Below, in pieces: positions 47,455 to 59,100 of a DNA stretch of 64,000 nt (position 1 is the stretch's first letter; the number at the start of each line of letters is the position of its first letter). The DNA is from Gordionus sp. m RMFG-2023 (lineage: Eukaryota; Nematomorpha; Gordioida; Chordodea; Parachordodidae): positions 43,067,561 through 43,131,560 of the forward strand of contig NC_088775.1 of NCBI RefSeq assembly GCF_954871325.1, read 5' to 3'. A model generated the notes under the pieces. The model ran no database searches, was not told the DNA's origin, and saw only the letters and a list, made by a program, of their open reading frames with translations. Position numbers and translations under genes: made by a program.

Positions 47455-48750
47455 TTTTAAGGTCTATTGATATGTGATATGATATTTATTTTTTAACAAA
47501 TTAATTTAATCTTGATGCGCTCCATAATATGAAATACATTTTTTTATTGATTGGTTATCTTTTTAATTAATACATCTTCATCGACACTTTTATCGTGAAT
47601 AAAATTTCATTGTTATATTGTAAATTCTCTATTTCTTGTGGTATAATACAGTGTCTTTTTCCTTAATCATATAAGAGATACTGAATGCTTCAGCGATAGT
47701 AAGCAACCCTCTTATTTAATCAAAATGTTTGCAGAAAATTTTATCAATAGTCATGCATAGGCAACAATTACGAATTTAAATTATCTAATCTTAAATTATT
47801 TTAATAACATTCAACATTTGATGAGCTGTCTGTAGCTTGTTTATAATAATGTGATTGCATAATTGTGGACTATAAAGAATAGATCTTTAAAAAATTACAT
47901 AAATTTATACTTATTTCGGGGTTATAGAAATAAATTTCTTCTTTCAATGATATGATACATTTAGATACGGCTTTATTTTTAATACTTTAAATTCAACAAT
48001 TAAGATTATTAGATATATTTTTAAATTAATATTTCTTTAATTATGTCTAATTTTTCTAATCCAAAGATTAAACATTTGAGATATTTATTACAATTCAGTA
48101 TAATGTCAGGACAAGTCCAAAAATATTAAATACAATAAACTCTATTAACATTTTTTCTTTTTTATAGCGGATATTATCAGTATATCAACGTAAAATTCTC
48201 TAAATAAATATGGCTTTTTATATAAACAGGGGCATATATTTATCAATTTGATATAACGAGATTTTTATCTAATAAAAATTCTAGGAGTCTGCAATATTTG
48301 TACTAATATTTTATTTTAAAATGTAAAATGTATGACTTTGGATCAATAAATTTTCCTGGAGATCTAGCCACAGTCACCAATAAAGTTAAGGAATGATCAG
48401 TTAGACAATTTTGTGTAATTTACCACCTATATATGTCCATTCATGCAGCTAATTCAAAATATGGTTAATATCATTGCTTCTGATAACACCTGCACTATGG
48501 CACATGTTCAGATTTTTATTTTAAATCGATTACTCATATGTATAAGAAAATATACCTAGATGTTTAATCATATGGTCATTTTATTTTTACTAAGGTTCAT
48601 ATGAAATCTATTTGTGTAATAGTTACTTTAATACCGGCAATATTTATTTAAAGTTATAATTTGTTCTTGTAACCAATTGTATAAAAATATTTCATCATAG
48701 GAAATAGATTATAATGGGAGTTGTGCTATTTTAGATTTATTAATTGATTT
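47455..48750 (-). pseudogene. Second Mutator-like copy, inverted, N-terminal half
   Basis: Continuation of the minus-strand copy interrupted at 30322. For instance, 47610-47680 on the minus strand matches 28340-28400 (GTATTATACCACAAGAAA, GAGAATTTACAA). It runs to roughly 48750 by similarity to 27200-28400. The joining octamer TTTTAAGG is the target duplication of the inserted element. No open frame. Confidence 0.55.
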
Positions 48751-49560
48751 TTATGTAATTCGATTTAATGATAGGTTTATTTCATACAAATTGCCAGCTC
48801 ATTCGTATGACTTTTAAGGAATATAGATTACTGGTTTTGAATTCAATATTTCATGGTTTCATATGTTTTCAACACGCCAGTTTAGAATTAAATCTGACTT
48901 AGCACTTATTCCATTTTTATCATAAAACGGTCTTTTATAACTATTATTATGCAATTATATTTTAAAATAAATAAACACATAGTATATATTCTTTTAATCC
49001 TTAACACCTCTGAGCTGAACACTGTTTACAAGTAAAGAAAAAGCCACAAAATAATGAAAAATATGGAAAACAAAAAAAAACAAATGGAAACAACAAAAAA
49101 TGTAGAAAAAAAATGATAAAAGACAAAAATAAATGTAAAAAATCAAAAAACAAAAAATGAAACAATAGCTTCCTGGATGATTAGAGAATGTATACGTTGA
49201 ATTGGATATTTACGCCCAAAGTTAAAATAATATGTAATCTTTGTAGTATACATGGAAGGGGATATTTATGACCCAAGTATATTTTAAAGTTAAAATAATA
49301 TATAATCTTTATAGAAATCGTTTTGAATTATATTAGAGAATGTATACATTGAATGGGATATTTATGCCGTCTCTTCCTCTTTCTTCTCCCCTATTTCTTC
49401 TTCTCTTTCCTTGCTTCCTACCACTAATACCCAACACACCTCTTTAAAGCTACCCACCTTGTATCGAAGGCAACCAAGTCCCGGATAGCGGACCACCGGC
49501 ACGGAGCGGGAAAAACTCAATTTTCGGGCTGGATCAAAAAGGTAAATCAATAACTAAGGG
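48751..49560. other. No gene; A-rich tract and a 150-bp-spaced direct repeat
   Basis: 49030-49165 is an A-rich low-complexity stretch. TTAGAGAATGTATAC...GGATATTTA occurs at 49181 and again at 49332, possibly remains of LTR or tandem repeat sequence at the edge of the fossil that follows. The sequence becomes GC-richer from 49360. Confidence 0.4.
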
Positions 49561-50928
49561 AATTGAAGCGTCAGTTATTTTCTCCAAACAACGATCAGAG
49601 CTCTAGTGGATCAGAATCCAGCAGTCAACCACCTTCACAACCACCAGATGCCACCGTCGCCAGCCAAAATCCCTAATCCTCATCAGATGTAGTGTCGCTG
49701 TTATCGGAGGATTCAGGGATCCAGGAGTGGAAGATTGATATCCCTTCTACGGCCTCCTGGTCTTTCTCAGACAGATCCTGTCTGGAGGAGGAAGCAACGG
49801 CTATCATAAAATCTTTGGAGAGTTCTCTCACAGAAAACGACCATGATTTTGGTACGCCCCAAGCAGGGTCGACGGTCCTTCCTGCCATCAACAATATCCT
49901 CGACGGTATAGTTAATATGAATGACCACCGATTCCTGTCAGGCGCTGACCATTGGATCCACACTGAACATTGCAGATGCCAAGTTTACGGTGGGTCCATT
50001 GATGTCTTCCTTTACGAAAGCGGTCGCCAAACGGGGATTCAAACATAGGATCGACTACCCTCGAATCCAAAACAACGAAAGTAGATACTTCCGTCACATT
50101 CGCCCTCGCGAGCCAGACGTAAGCTATGCGCCGATAATTCATCAACTCTTGGCAACCGGAATTATCGAGCGGGCGGATGACAATTAAATCCGTCCAAAAT
50201 CAGGGTTCCCCTAGGGCAGTGATTTTTCAGAGATGCCCAAAAACTTAACAATATCCATTCAACTAAAATCAATTCTTCTTAAGTCTGCGAAACGTGAAAG
50301 AGTCAAATTTGCTTGTAAGATTGATATCCGATTAGCCTTCTTTCCCATCCTGCTGGCAACGCAGGTATATCGATTCTCTGGGATTCGCTTTCAAGAACAA
50401 TAGTTTCGATATAAAGTGCTTCCCATGTGTGCCTCCTTCAGCCCTTACTGCCTGCAAAGTATCATCCTTGATGCATGTGCTAGGATGGTGAGGAAAGCGG
50501 ACTATAATGTCTACCTAGGCGATATCTTCATCTATGGAGACATAGAGGTCTGCATTGGGCGGGTTTTTGGATAATATGCCCGCCCACTAAATGTTTAAAA
50601 AATTTTTAACCCGCCAGCCCATAGTTTTCAAAAAAAATATACCCGCGCGCCCGCCCATTAATCTAAAAATTTTTACCCGCCCGCCCATTAGTCTAAAATT
50701 TTTTGCCCGCCCGCCCATAGTCAGAAATTTTTTACCCGCCAGCCCATTATTTATAAAAAAATTTTTACCCAACTCGGCTATTTTAAGCATCTAATGAAAA
50801 TAGTTTCAACATTACATTTCTATAAGTTTTATAATTTAGGAAATTACTATATTAAGCTTAAAAAATATTCAATTTAAATTATGGATTATCAAATAAAATA
50901 TTTATAAAATATAAATATAAAATAAATA

Positions 50929-53212
50929 TTATAAGTAATTATAATGCAAAAATAATAATGAATCCACATTTTCGGGATTCAAACACGTTCTTCTTTGTTC
51001 TAAAAACCTTCAGGCAATGTTAAATCCTCTTTCAGAAATAGCACTAGTTGCAGGAATTGCTAATATTTTTCTTGCTACTCTTGATAGCTTTGGCAAATCT
51101 TTTTCTTGTCGTTTCCACCAAAATAGGACATCCTATTGAAGTATATCCTCTTCCTCAATTGAAATCTTTAAATAAAAGTGAACCAATAATAATAAATTTA
51201 TAAAAGTAATTGAAATTTATATTAATTGTAATATATGCATCTTAAAATTATGCTAAATTATACTTATCAAAAATGGTTACTTTAAGATATAAATATTCTG
51301 TTATGTCATTATGTATGGTACTATCCTCAGTAACAACCTCATTCTCCCATCTGTTGGGGTTTAATTTTGATGTGGATGCTATATTTCAAATATTACATTC
51401 AATAAGTGGCTAAACGAATTTATAATTTATTAATACCTTTTAATTGGATTCTCTTTGCTTTTGGGGAAATGGGTAAAATCAAATTTTCATCTACGTCGAT
51501 GTTACATTCTTCTATGCAAATCAAATCTAACAAGTTTTCAATATGTTTTTTTACTTCATTAATTTCTTCCGACGACAACATCCTCATTTGTCGGAACTTT
51601 GGTATTAAAAATGTTAAAACTTTATGGAGCATATGAATTTTAAATTTTTCAATTATAAAATTTTTAGCTCTTTTCTTTATTATATCTATTTCTTTTTCGT
51701 ATTTAGTTTTTCTCTCCATTATATTCATATTTATTTCATTATGCTCATGTAGAAGATTATACCTAATTTTTTTATAAATAAAGAAAAAATGGGCATAAAT
51801 CCCAAAATATTAATTTTCATACCATATAAGAACGTTCTGTAGTGTAGGCCTGCAATCACCCTCAAGAGCATTAGTTGCATCTTTATATGGTTCCAAATAA
51901 TCAATCAGTGTTTTTAAATCTTCCTTTCCCATAGATCCCATTTTTTTAGTCATATCACGAGATTGTAAGAATAAAAAAATCTCATCATACATTATATAAA
52001 TGCTTTGTAGCATATTATGCTTCGTATTCCATCTTATATCAATATTTTGTAGTAACGTCTTGCTTAGATATTTTACGTTGCCACTTTGTTTGAAATAAGT
52101 CGTCAATGATTTTGCAGTTACCAAAATATTATTAATCTCGGGAGCATTTTCTAAAATAAAAGTTGATTGGAAGGTATTACGAAGTATTGTGTTCAGCATA
52201 TGTGCTGAACAGTTTAGTCTATTAAACCTAATATTTGAAAAAATAAAAGGAAAATATAGTTCTTTAAATATGAATGTTTTTTCTTTAGGTGTATACAAAA
52301 TCTCTCAGAAATTATTATAATATCTACCTAATAATTAAATTTTATTTAATAAAAAATTTACCCTTCTAAAGCCTTTTTAATATTTGCTCCTTGATCCGTA
52401 ACGAGCTTGGAAAAATATTCTCGGGGAACACCAATTTTTAAAAAATTTTTTAATAATTCTTTAAGAATATTTTCTCCCGTCTTTTTTTCATCTTGAAATT
52501 TTGAAATAAAAAGAAATTTTTTTTCTAATTTCCAATTTTGTATATAATGGATTGATAGAGATATGTAATCGGTTTTGGTAAATCCTTCACACCACATATC
52601 AGTAGTACATGAGCAAATGGAATTTTTTATCATTTCTACAATTTTAGGAAATAATATTTCCTTAAGATCCTCAGTAACTTTGGATACGTTGCGGCTAACT
52701 GTTGCAGCACAAGGGGTGATCTTATTAACATCCAATTTACCATATGTTGCCCCTAAGTCGACAAATCTTTGTAAAATATTTATAAATCCAGGCCCTTGAA
52801 CTGCTTGAAATGACCTAAAAAAGATAAAAGAATAAATTATTAAATTAAAATACCTAATGTCTCTAGCGCAATATTCTACAAAATTCGCTATTAGACCAGA
52901 TTTTATCGTTTTGTTTAATTTAGAAATGTCTTTTTCAAAATATCCAGTTATTATTTTATTATCTATCAAATCTTCATAATTTGCAGATGGACATTGATGC
53001 CGAAGGAAGAAGGAGGTGCCACTTTTGCTATTATATTTAAAGATGGACTCGCAATCATTGCAGCGTATCCAATTTAGCTTTTTGTCATTTTCATCAAAAA
53101 TAATTTTAAATTGTTTCCACACTGACGATTTAAGTTTATTATTATTATCTTCATTGTTTTCTATCTTATAAAAATTATTTTTTATTTTCTTAGCTATATA
53201 TTCTTTATTCAT
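50929..53212 (-). pseudogene. hAT transposase, six exons, two in-frame stops
   Basis: Proposed exons on the minus strand: 53212-52854, 52814-52362, about 52303-51823, 51762-51437, 51350-51281, 51165-50929. The N-terminus has a BED-type zinc finger (WIRCNDCESIFKYNS ... RHQCPS). Next come the RDIR/SFQAVQGPGF region, VTDQGANIKKALEG, LNCSAHMLNTILRN and LTFLIPKFRQMRMLS. The hATC dimerisation domain has DVLFWWKRQEKDLPKLSRVA and IPATSAISERGFNIA, then LNPENVDSLLFLH. Introns are GT-AG: 39 bp (52815-52853, in frame), about 58, 60, 86 and 115 bp. Phases fit at every junction except the second. In-frame stops at 51133-51135 and 51010-51012 inactivate it. Confidence 0.85.
52815..52853 (-). other. 39-bp spliceosomal intron in hAT-E transposase
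   Basis: Minus strand GTATTTTAATTT ... CTTTTTTAG. It keeps the frame when read through, but it adds 13 hydrophobic residues (YFNLIIYSFIFFR region) where related transposases have none. Removal gives the conserved RDIR-SFQAVQGPGF run. Confidence 0.7.
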
Positions 53213-53289
53213 AATTTAAAGTTAAATTAAAAAATATTATTTTGTTTAAATTATGTTATAAAAAATAAAATTTATATATTATATAAGAA

Positions 53290-53330
53290 AATAAAAATGA
53301 AAATGAAAATGAAAATGAAAATGAAAATAA
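53290..53330. repeat. AAAATG microsatellite
   Basis: About six tandem copies of AAAATG inside hAT-E, just upstream of its transposase start. Confidence 0.9.
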
Positions 53331-54224
53331 AAAGGGCAATATAAAGATAAACAATCATTACTAAAATAAAATAATACAATTTTCATTATTCCCAAAAAAG
53401 GAAATTTTAATTTTCAATATCTAAAAAATTATTTATTTTTAAAAAAAAGTTTTATTTCATTACCATAAAAGGAGATTTTAATTTGTTTATAGAAAAAAGT
53501 TTGTTTTTATTTGTAGAAAAAGTTTTTTTAATTGAAGAAAAAGGTTGATTTATTTTATAAAAAGTTATACCAGAAAAAGCCTTTTTTTTTAAGTTCGTAA
53601 GAACAATTTTTTATTAATTAAAATAAAAATTTTTAATTTTTCTAACCCGCCCGCCCATTGTTTAAATTTCTTAACCCGCCCGCCCACCCGTTGTTAAAAA
53701 TTTTTTTTAACCACCCGACCATGGCAGACCTTTATGGAGACACTGAATTCTACTTCAAATGGTCGACAAGATCCTAAGGCTGGGGTCTCACCATCGCTGT
53801 CGACAAATCAGTTTAAGACCCTATTCCATAAATCATTTCTTTCAGCATAATCAATGATCTAGTCGCCAAGATCCTCTCAGCCGATAACAATACCAGACGA
53901 CGGCTATCCAGATGCCTTAATATATTCAGGCAACATTCTTACCAACATCCACAAGTAGGCTGATTATTAGCTGTTAGAGTCCTCTGTGTAGTAAATTATT
54001 TTGAAATACCATTACTGGGATGTCCAGGCTTTTCTCTCCTTACTATGTGACGATGAATCAAGGCCAACTAACCCCAGTTGTTGACTCATATCTAGCATTC
54101 AAGAATGCAAAGATCATCATCGACCCTTTACAATTCCTATCCAACTGAGATACCATGTAACCAATGCACTGTACGTCGACGCCTCCGACAACCATATAGG
54201 ACTCTAATAACGAACTTTATTATT

Positions 54225-55150
54225 GGCCTCGAAAATCCACGATTTTTCGTAAAATTTTAATAGGCCAATGCATCCATAATTTCTGAAGTCAAAATTTGAC
54301 CTTAAAATATTTATATAGCATATAAAAAATTTATAAGGTGGTTAACCAAATAAATTACGAAATTTTAATAATGTTTGTCGTTACTCTAGTTTTTGTTTTG
54401 GTGTGCCGCCATTTTTTTTGTTTATTTCGTTATTAACTTTTTTATTTTAATTTCGGCTACTAAACTGATTAAAATACTTACCTCTACCGGAGAACTAGAA
54501 TAATATAAGTTTCATAGATAATACATCCATAATTTGTCAGGTCTAAATTTGACCTTGAAACATTTATTGTTGACACTCACTTTCGTTTAATTTTTATGAC
54601 ATTCCGTTTGAAGAATACGGAAAATCAATTAAGTCACTAAATATTGGCATTAACTAAAAAATGATTGCCATTTTAGATTTTGGCAAAATGCCAAATCTTA
54701 CCCAATTTGCCTATCACGAGCGGCTCATTTCGCTGGTATACGGTTTGAAGATAGGATCAATTAACAGGCTACACATTGGCATAAATTTCGGTAATTGATC
54801 CTCACTTTCTACAAATAGTTCCACCAACATCACGCTGCTTTTAAAATTAAATATAAGTCGGTTTCGTTAGTGATACGGGTATCCGGTTTGGAGAATATTA
54901 AAGCACAAATTGAATACTAAATAGTTGCCAAGTTTCAAAACATGATCTTTCATATTTTCGGTTATGGTATAGTGCCAACACTTTCTTATTTTGCTTATAA
55001 TTCAGTAACATTTTATTCCGTTGTCGTCCGGATAGAAGATCAGTTAGGAACAATTAAGATTCTAAATATTGGCATAGGTTTTGTTAATTGATTCTCAAGT
55101 CGTTCCACCAACTTCACGGAGTTCCACGGGAAACCTCACTGCTCATGTAA
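54225..55150. repeat. Left arm of a long inverted repeat pair
   Basis: Reverse-orientation relative of 61380-62910. Shared blocks (here) include GGCCAATGCA near 54263, TTTTTGTTTTGGTGTGCCGCC near 54390, CTACTAAACTGATTAAAATACTT near 54457, CTATCACGAGCGG near 54711 and CAAGTCGTTCCACCAACTTCACGG near 55106 (quoted in part). Divergence is substantial, roughly a quarter of sites by eye. Non-coding. Could be one end of a large DNA element or a separate copy of the same satellite-like repeat. Confidence 0.65.
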
Positions 55151-56884
55151 AACTTTGCCGGGCTTAGAGACAGGGTCAGTTTCTACGAAGGATCGATCGA
55201 AAAGGTCAATTCCATATCTGTCTCAAACTATCGTACCTACCCGTGCAATCTTTGATGCACAAAGCTGACAGCGAAACACCTGGAAGACGAAGTAACTAAA
55301 AGACTAATACAGCCAAAATTATCTTTAAACAAACAAAAACAAGGTTCATGATTGAATACCCCCTGTTCGAATCCTGGGAAAAAAGTCTAGAAAAAAAAAT
55401 TAGGCCAAATGGAAAATTGTAGGAATAAAGGTTTCATAATCTGTATATATTTTAAAATAAAACTATTAAGATTTAAAGTAAGAATTAAGGTTTATATATA
55501 TAACTATATACATGTCACTATGTTAAATATTTTGATATTAGCACGGTTCAGAAAAAAATGGCCCATCTAAAATCTTAAAAATTGCACGCAAAATAATTTC
55601 TAAGCCGGCACGTAAATATTTGTAATAGAAAAACATAAATTTGAATTTTTCAAGGTTAAATATTTGGAAAATCCAACAGATATATTGTAATTATTTTATA
55701 TATCTTTTAGTATAATTAAATTAAATGAACGTATTTAACAATTTCATATTGTAAATTTTGGCAGCCATTTTAATACGGTGTGAAAGAACAATTTTATTTT
55801 TTATTTTCTAATCAGATTGAATGAGAAAGTCCATGATAAATATTTGATTTAAACATTGAATTTTTTCGTCCCAAATACCAACCCGATTTAGGGTCAATGT
55901 AGATTAAACCTAACTCTTACCTTTTTTTAGCCTAAATTGATTTAAATATCAACATCATACAATCTCATGATTCAAAGAAAATGAAGTCGTAAATAAAAAT
56001 TAATAAAATCAAAAGAATTCAATTGATCCATGATTTGAGATTCAATTTGAGCAGCAACAAACTATGATGCAGATTCTATTATAATAAATTTAAATAATCA
56101 ATAATTTATAAAAATTATTATTCGACTTAGTTAAACCTTATCACTGCATGAATTGAAATCTTCTAGTAAATGCCAAGGGAAGACATACTTAATTGCATTA
56201 AAAATTTAGGTTGACATCAACGGCACTCTTCAATAAATAGATTATTAAGCCTCCTTAAAAGACTTGTATAACTAATATTCTAGAACCTTGCAATCTTTCA
56301 ACAAATGACGGTCTAAGACATAATCACTATCCCCTGGGTCATGGGCAAATCTATTTGGGATTATACATGTGTCTTATTCTTCCCTCCAATAATATAAATA
56401 GGAACCCGCTTACTCTAGCAATGTCTAAAAAAATAAACTAATAGAAAAAACTCAGCAATTCCATATTCTCGCTAAATGCAATTTCTACCAACTGATAGAA
56501 ATTTAGTTTACAAAATTAAATTACAGAAACTTAAGCCTAGGGAATTCTTATTACTTAGACAGAACATACAAATAAACATTTTTAAAATTAACTATTGTTC
56601 CTTTATAGGAACCCAATTATGTTTTTTTTAAATTATTTTGGTTCGAAAATATTTTTCTTCTTTTTTTTATATAGCTTCATGTAATGCTTTTGTTTTATAC
56701 AACTTTATGTTTCTTATATGTTAGAAACAAATATTTTATAATAAAAATTTTGATTATTGAAAATAAAAGTATCTCAATGTATTAAAACGTTAAAGTATAA
56801 TGATTTTCTTAAAAATATAGATATGAATGAATAACAGATAACCACCATTTTAGTTCAATTTTTTACGAAATACACCAAATTTAT
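55151..56884. other. No gene recognised upstream of GT31
   Basis: AT-rich with stops in all frames. A lone pol III B-box-like GTTCGAATCC near 55368 has no A box at a proper distance. A possible splice acceptor ACCACCATTTTAG ends at 56853 upstream of the GT31 frame, so a 5' exon could lie here. Confidence 0.4.
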
Positions 56885-58438
56885 ATGGGTTATATTTTAT
56901 TCAACAGCCTTTTCCATAAAATACCTCATAAATTGATGCTTTATATGGTGTATATTCATTTTAACCACGTCCTTTATAGTTTACAAACTAAACCGGTTAA
57001 TATTAACATCAGTATTAATGATAAAAACATTAAAATTAGAAATATAAATTTTGCCAGTGGTGAAGAATATGCTAAAGCAATCAAGATGTATGCTAAAGAT
57101 ATCTTAGAATACGAAAAAATATATAGGATTAAAAATCCCAATTTTAAAAACATTAATATTTCATTATTAAGATTTCCCTTCAAATTTATCATACAGCCTC
57201 AATTACCGATATGCGGAGAAACTCTGTCTAAAGAAATTGTCTATTTACAAGACAATACTTTAGGATCGAAGGTGTTTAACATGATATCAGGATTCATCGA
57301 TAAGTCCCAAGGTAAAAATATGACCAATAGATACGGTAGAACAAAAAAATACAACCGAAAAACGTCTCCTTGGATATTGATAGTAATCCATTCTTCGCCA
57401 AATAATTGGATACGCAGGGCAGCTATCAGAGAAACTTGGGGATCTCGCTCATCTTTATCTAGCATAGGAAAATTATCGGGTAATAAAAAAATAGTTTTAC
57501 GATTTTTCATGGGTATACCCCCTTCCAATACCCAAGATTCTCTTACTCGCTCACAGAAAGCGTTGATAGCGGAAGCTAACCATTATGAGGATATGGTACA
57601 AATGAATTTCGGAGACTCATATTCTAATCTTACTTACAAAGCATTTTCATGGATCACATGGGCCCTGAAAAATTGCGGCCATAAAGATATTTTGGCTAAT
57701 AATAGTATCTCTGCAGATCAACAGATCCCTAACAAAAGACACGGTGAAAATAAAAATTTAGGGTTACCGAAGTTCATAATTAAAACAGATGACGATATGT
57801 TATTAAACTTGATGACGCTGGTCAATCATTTGAAATCTCTAGAAAAACACAACGAATACCCTAAAACATCTATAACGTGCCTAGTGTGGAAATCGATGGA
57901 AGTTTGGAGAAAAGGAAAATGGGCCATAGATCCGAGAGAGTATCCCTACAAATATTATCCCGATTATTGTTCCGGTAGCAGTTATATTATGACAGGTGAC
58001 GCGCTTCTGCCACTCTATAGACATTTCTTCGCATTTAAATATATGTGGATCGATGATGTTTTTATGACAGGATTTCTAGCCCATTTAGCTAATGTAAAAC
58101 TTATAAACGCTAATAGACTTTATATGGTAAATCTACCGGAACATAATAAAAGTAATCTACTATACGAAATGAAAATTCTGCCAGATATACCAGAATATAA
58201 TTTAGATCCAGCAACATTTTTCAAACGTGCCAAATCAACATTATTCGCCCATATTCCTAATAAGAAATATAGACGAGAGATTTGGGAAAAAATTAATAAG
58301 GATTATGGCTTTGTTGATTTTCTTTATCCTTTTATACATATCAAATATCATCTTGGCCCCTATCAATATCTGGCTAAAATCCAGGGATATAAAAAATATC
58401 GTAAAATTAGGGGGCTTTTTAATAAGAAGCCACACTAA
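56885..58438 (+). CDS. Beta-1,3-galactosyltransferase-like glycosyltransferase (GT31)
   Basis: 517 residues, uninterrupted. GT31 motifs in order: NNWIRRAAIRETWGS (174-187), FFMG (207-210), YEDMVQMNFGDSYSNLTYK (234-252), the metal-binding DxD in FIIKTDDDMLLNL (298-308), YCSGSSYIMTG (361-371) and WIDDVFMTG (388-396). These Golgi type II enzymes transfer galactose or N-acetylglucosamine from UDP-sugar to glycans; the acceptor cannot be told. The N-terminus has only a weak hydrophobic stretch (residues 15-33, interrupted by His) instead of a clear membrane anchor, and about 150 residues precede the catalytic domain. The frame is open about 18 codons upstream of this ATG to a possible splice acceptor at 56853, so the true start may be in another exon. 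A low-complexity insert (about 264-294) precedes DDD. Codon use is AT-rich like the surroundings. Confidence 0.9.
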   Translation: MGYILFNSLFHKIPHKLMLYMVYIHFNHVLYSLQTKPVNINISINDKNIKIRNINFASGEEYAKAIKMYAKDILEYEKIYRIKNPNFKNINISLLRFPFKFIIQPQLPICGETLSKEIVYLQDNTLGSKVFNMISGFIDKSQGKNMTNRYGRTKKYNRKTSPWILIVIHSSPNNWIRRAAIRETWGSRSSLSSIGKLSGNKKIVLRFFMGIPPSNTQDSLTRSQKALIAEANHYEDMVQMNFGDSYSNLTYKAFSWITWALKNCGHKDILANNSISADQQIPNKRHGENKNLGLPKFIIKTDDDMLLNLMTLVNHLKSLEKHNEYPKTSITCLVWKSMEVWRKGKWAIDPREYPYKYYPDYCSGSSYIMTGDALLPLYRHFFAFKYMWIDDVFMTGFLAHLANVKLINANRLYMVNLPEHNKSNLLYEMKILPDIPEYNLDPATFFKRAKSTLFAHIPNKKYRREIWEKINKDYGFVDFLYPFIHIKYHLGPYQYLAKIQGYKKYRKIRGLFNKKPH

Positions 58439-58686
58439 TGATATGTTTTAGGTAAAACAATGTTACTTTCATTTTTACTAATAATTGTTGAAGATAGCAT
58501 ATTCGAAAATTTTTTATATACTTAATTTTTAAATATCGATCAATAAGATAAAATAGTAAATTTTTATATAAAATAAATATCCAATATAAAACATTCGAAA
58601 GGATGGGATTATTTTAAATAAAGACAAAGGTGAGTAGGTTTTTTGAAGGAAGAGATAAATCTAAGATACATGGATGCAATACCAGC

Positions 58687-59003
58687 TAGAGATCTGCAAA
58701 AGTAGGCCCGGCCCGAGCCGGGTGGTATCTTAGAAATTTTTTAAAATATATCTAAATTTATCAATTTTATGTTGAATTTATATATAAAATAAAAATATGT
58801 GATTTTACTTATAGAAAATAGACGCCATATAACATATATCGTTTAACTTGAGTAATTATAAAAATTAATTTCTATAATTAAATAAATTCGGGCCGGGCCG
58901 GCAAAATTTTTTTAAAAAATTTCGGGTACGGGTCGGGCAAAACTTTATAAAAAAATTTCGGGCCGGGCCGGGCTTGAAAAATTAGGCCCGATGCAGATCA
59001 CTA
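58687..59003. mobile_element. 317-bp hAT-type MITE with perfect 8-bp duplication
   Basis: Ends TAGAGATCTGCAAAAGTAGG and (other strand) TAGTGATCTGCATCGGGCC. ATACCAGC lies at 58679-58686 and 59004-59011. Subterminal GGCCCGGCCCG motifs at both ends flank an AT-rich middle. No coding capacity. Lies 250 bp downstream of the GT31 stop. Confidence 0.9.
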
Positions 59004-59100
59004 ATACCAGCCATAGCAAATTTTTGTTGTAAAAAGGGATTCGATCTTTCCTGGATGCATCTACTTTATTTAAAAAAGATTGATCATGCTAGCAAATTAT

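Larger units (their letters stand above)
50543..53734 (-). mobile_element. hAT transposon with multi-exon transposase (hAT-E)
   Basis: Ends TAGAGGTCTGCATTGGGCGG and (other strand) TAAAGGTCTGCCATGG. A perfect octamer TGGAGACA lies at 50535-50542 and 53735-53742. CCCGCCCGCCCAT-type subterminal repeats are dense at 50570-50780 and 53645-53715. It encodes one transposase on the minus strand (50929-53212). It is inserted in the RT region of an LTR fossil. Full length, but the transposase has in-frame stops, so it is probably inactive. Confidence 0.93.
49560..54215 (+). pseudogene. LTR-retrotransposon gag/pol fossil (Gypsy-3), split by a hAT element
   Basis: GC-richer than the surroundings. Recognisable pieces are a pre-RT segment (SYAPIIHQLLATGIIERADDN near 50120-50185), an RT active-site neighbourhood near 50500-50535 (VYLGDIFIYGD) and, beyond the inserted hAT element, an RNase H start near 54165 (LYVDASDNHIG). 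Order and strand fit a gypsy-type pol. No LTR pair or target duplication was found. It is old and broken many times. The hAT element at 50543-53734 interrupts the RT region. Confidence 0.65.

Noticed and set aside
55360-55390. A second tRNA-derived SINE
   Set aside because: Only a B-box-like GTTCGAATCC is visible. No A box at normal distance.
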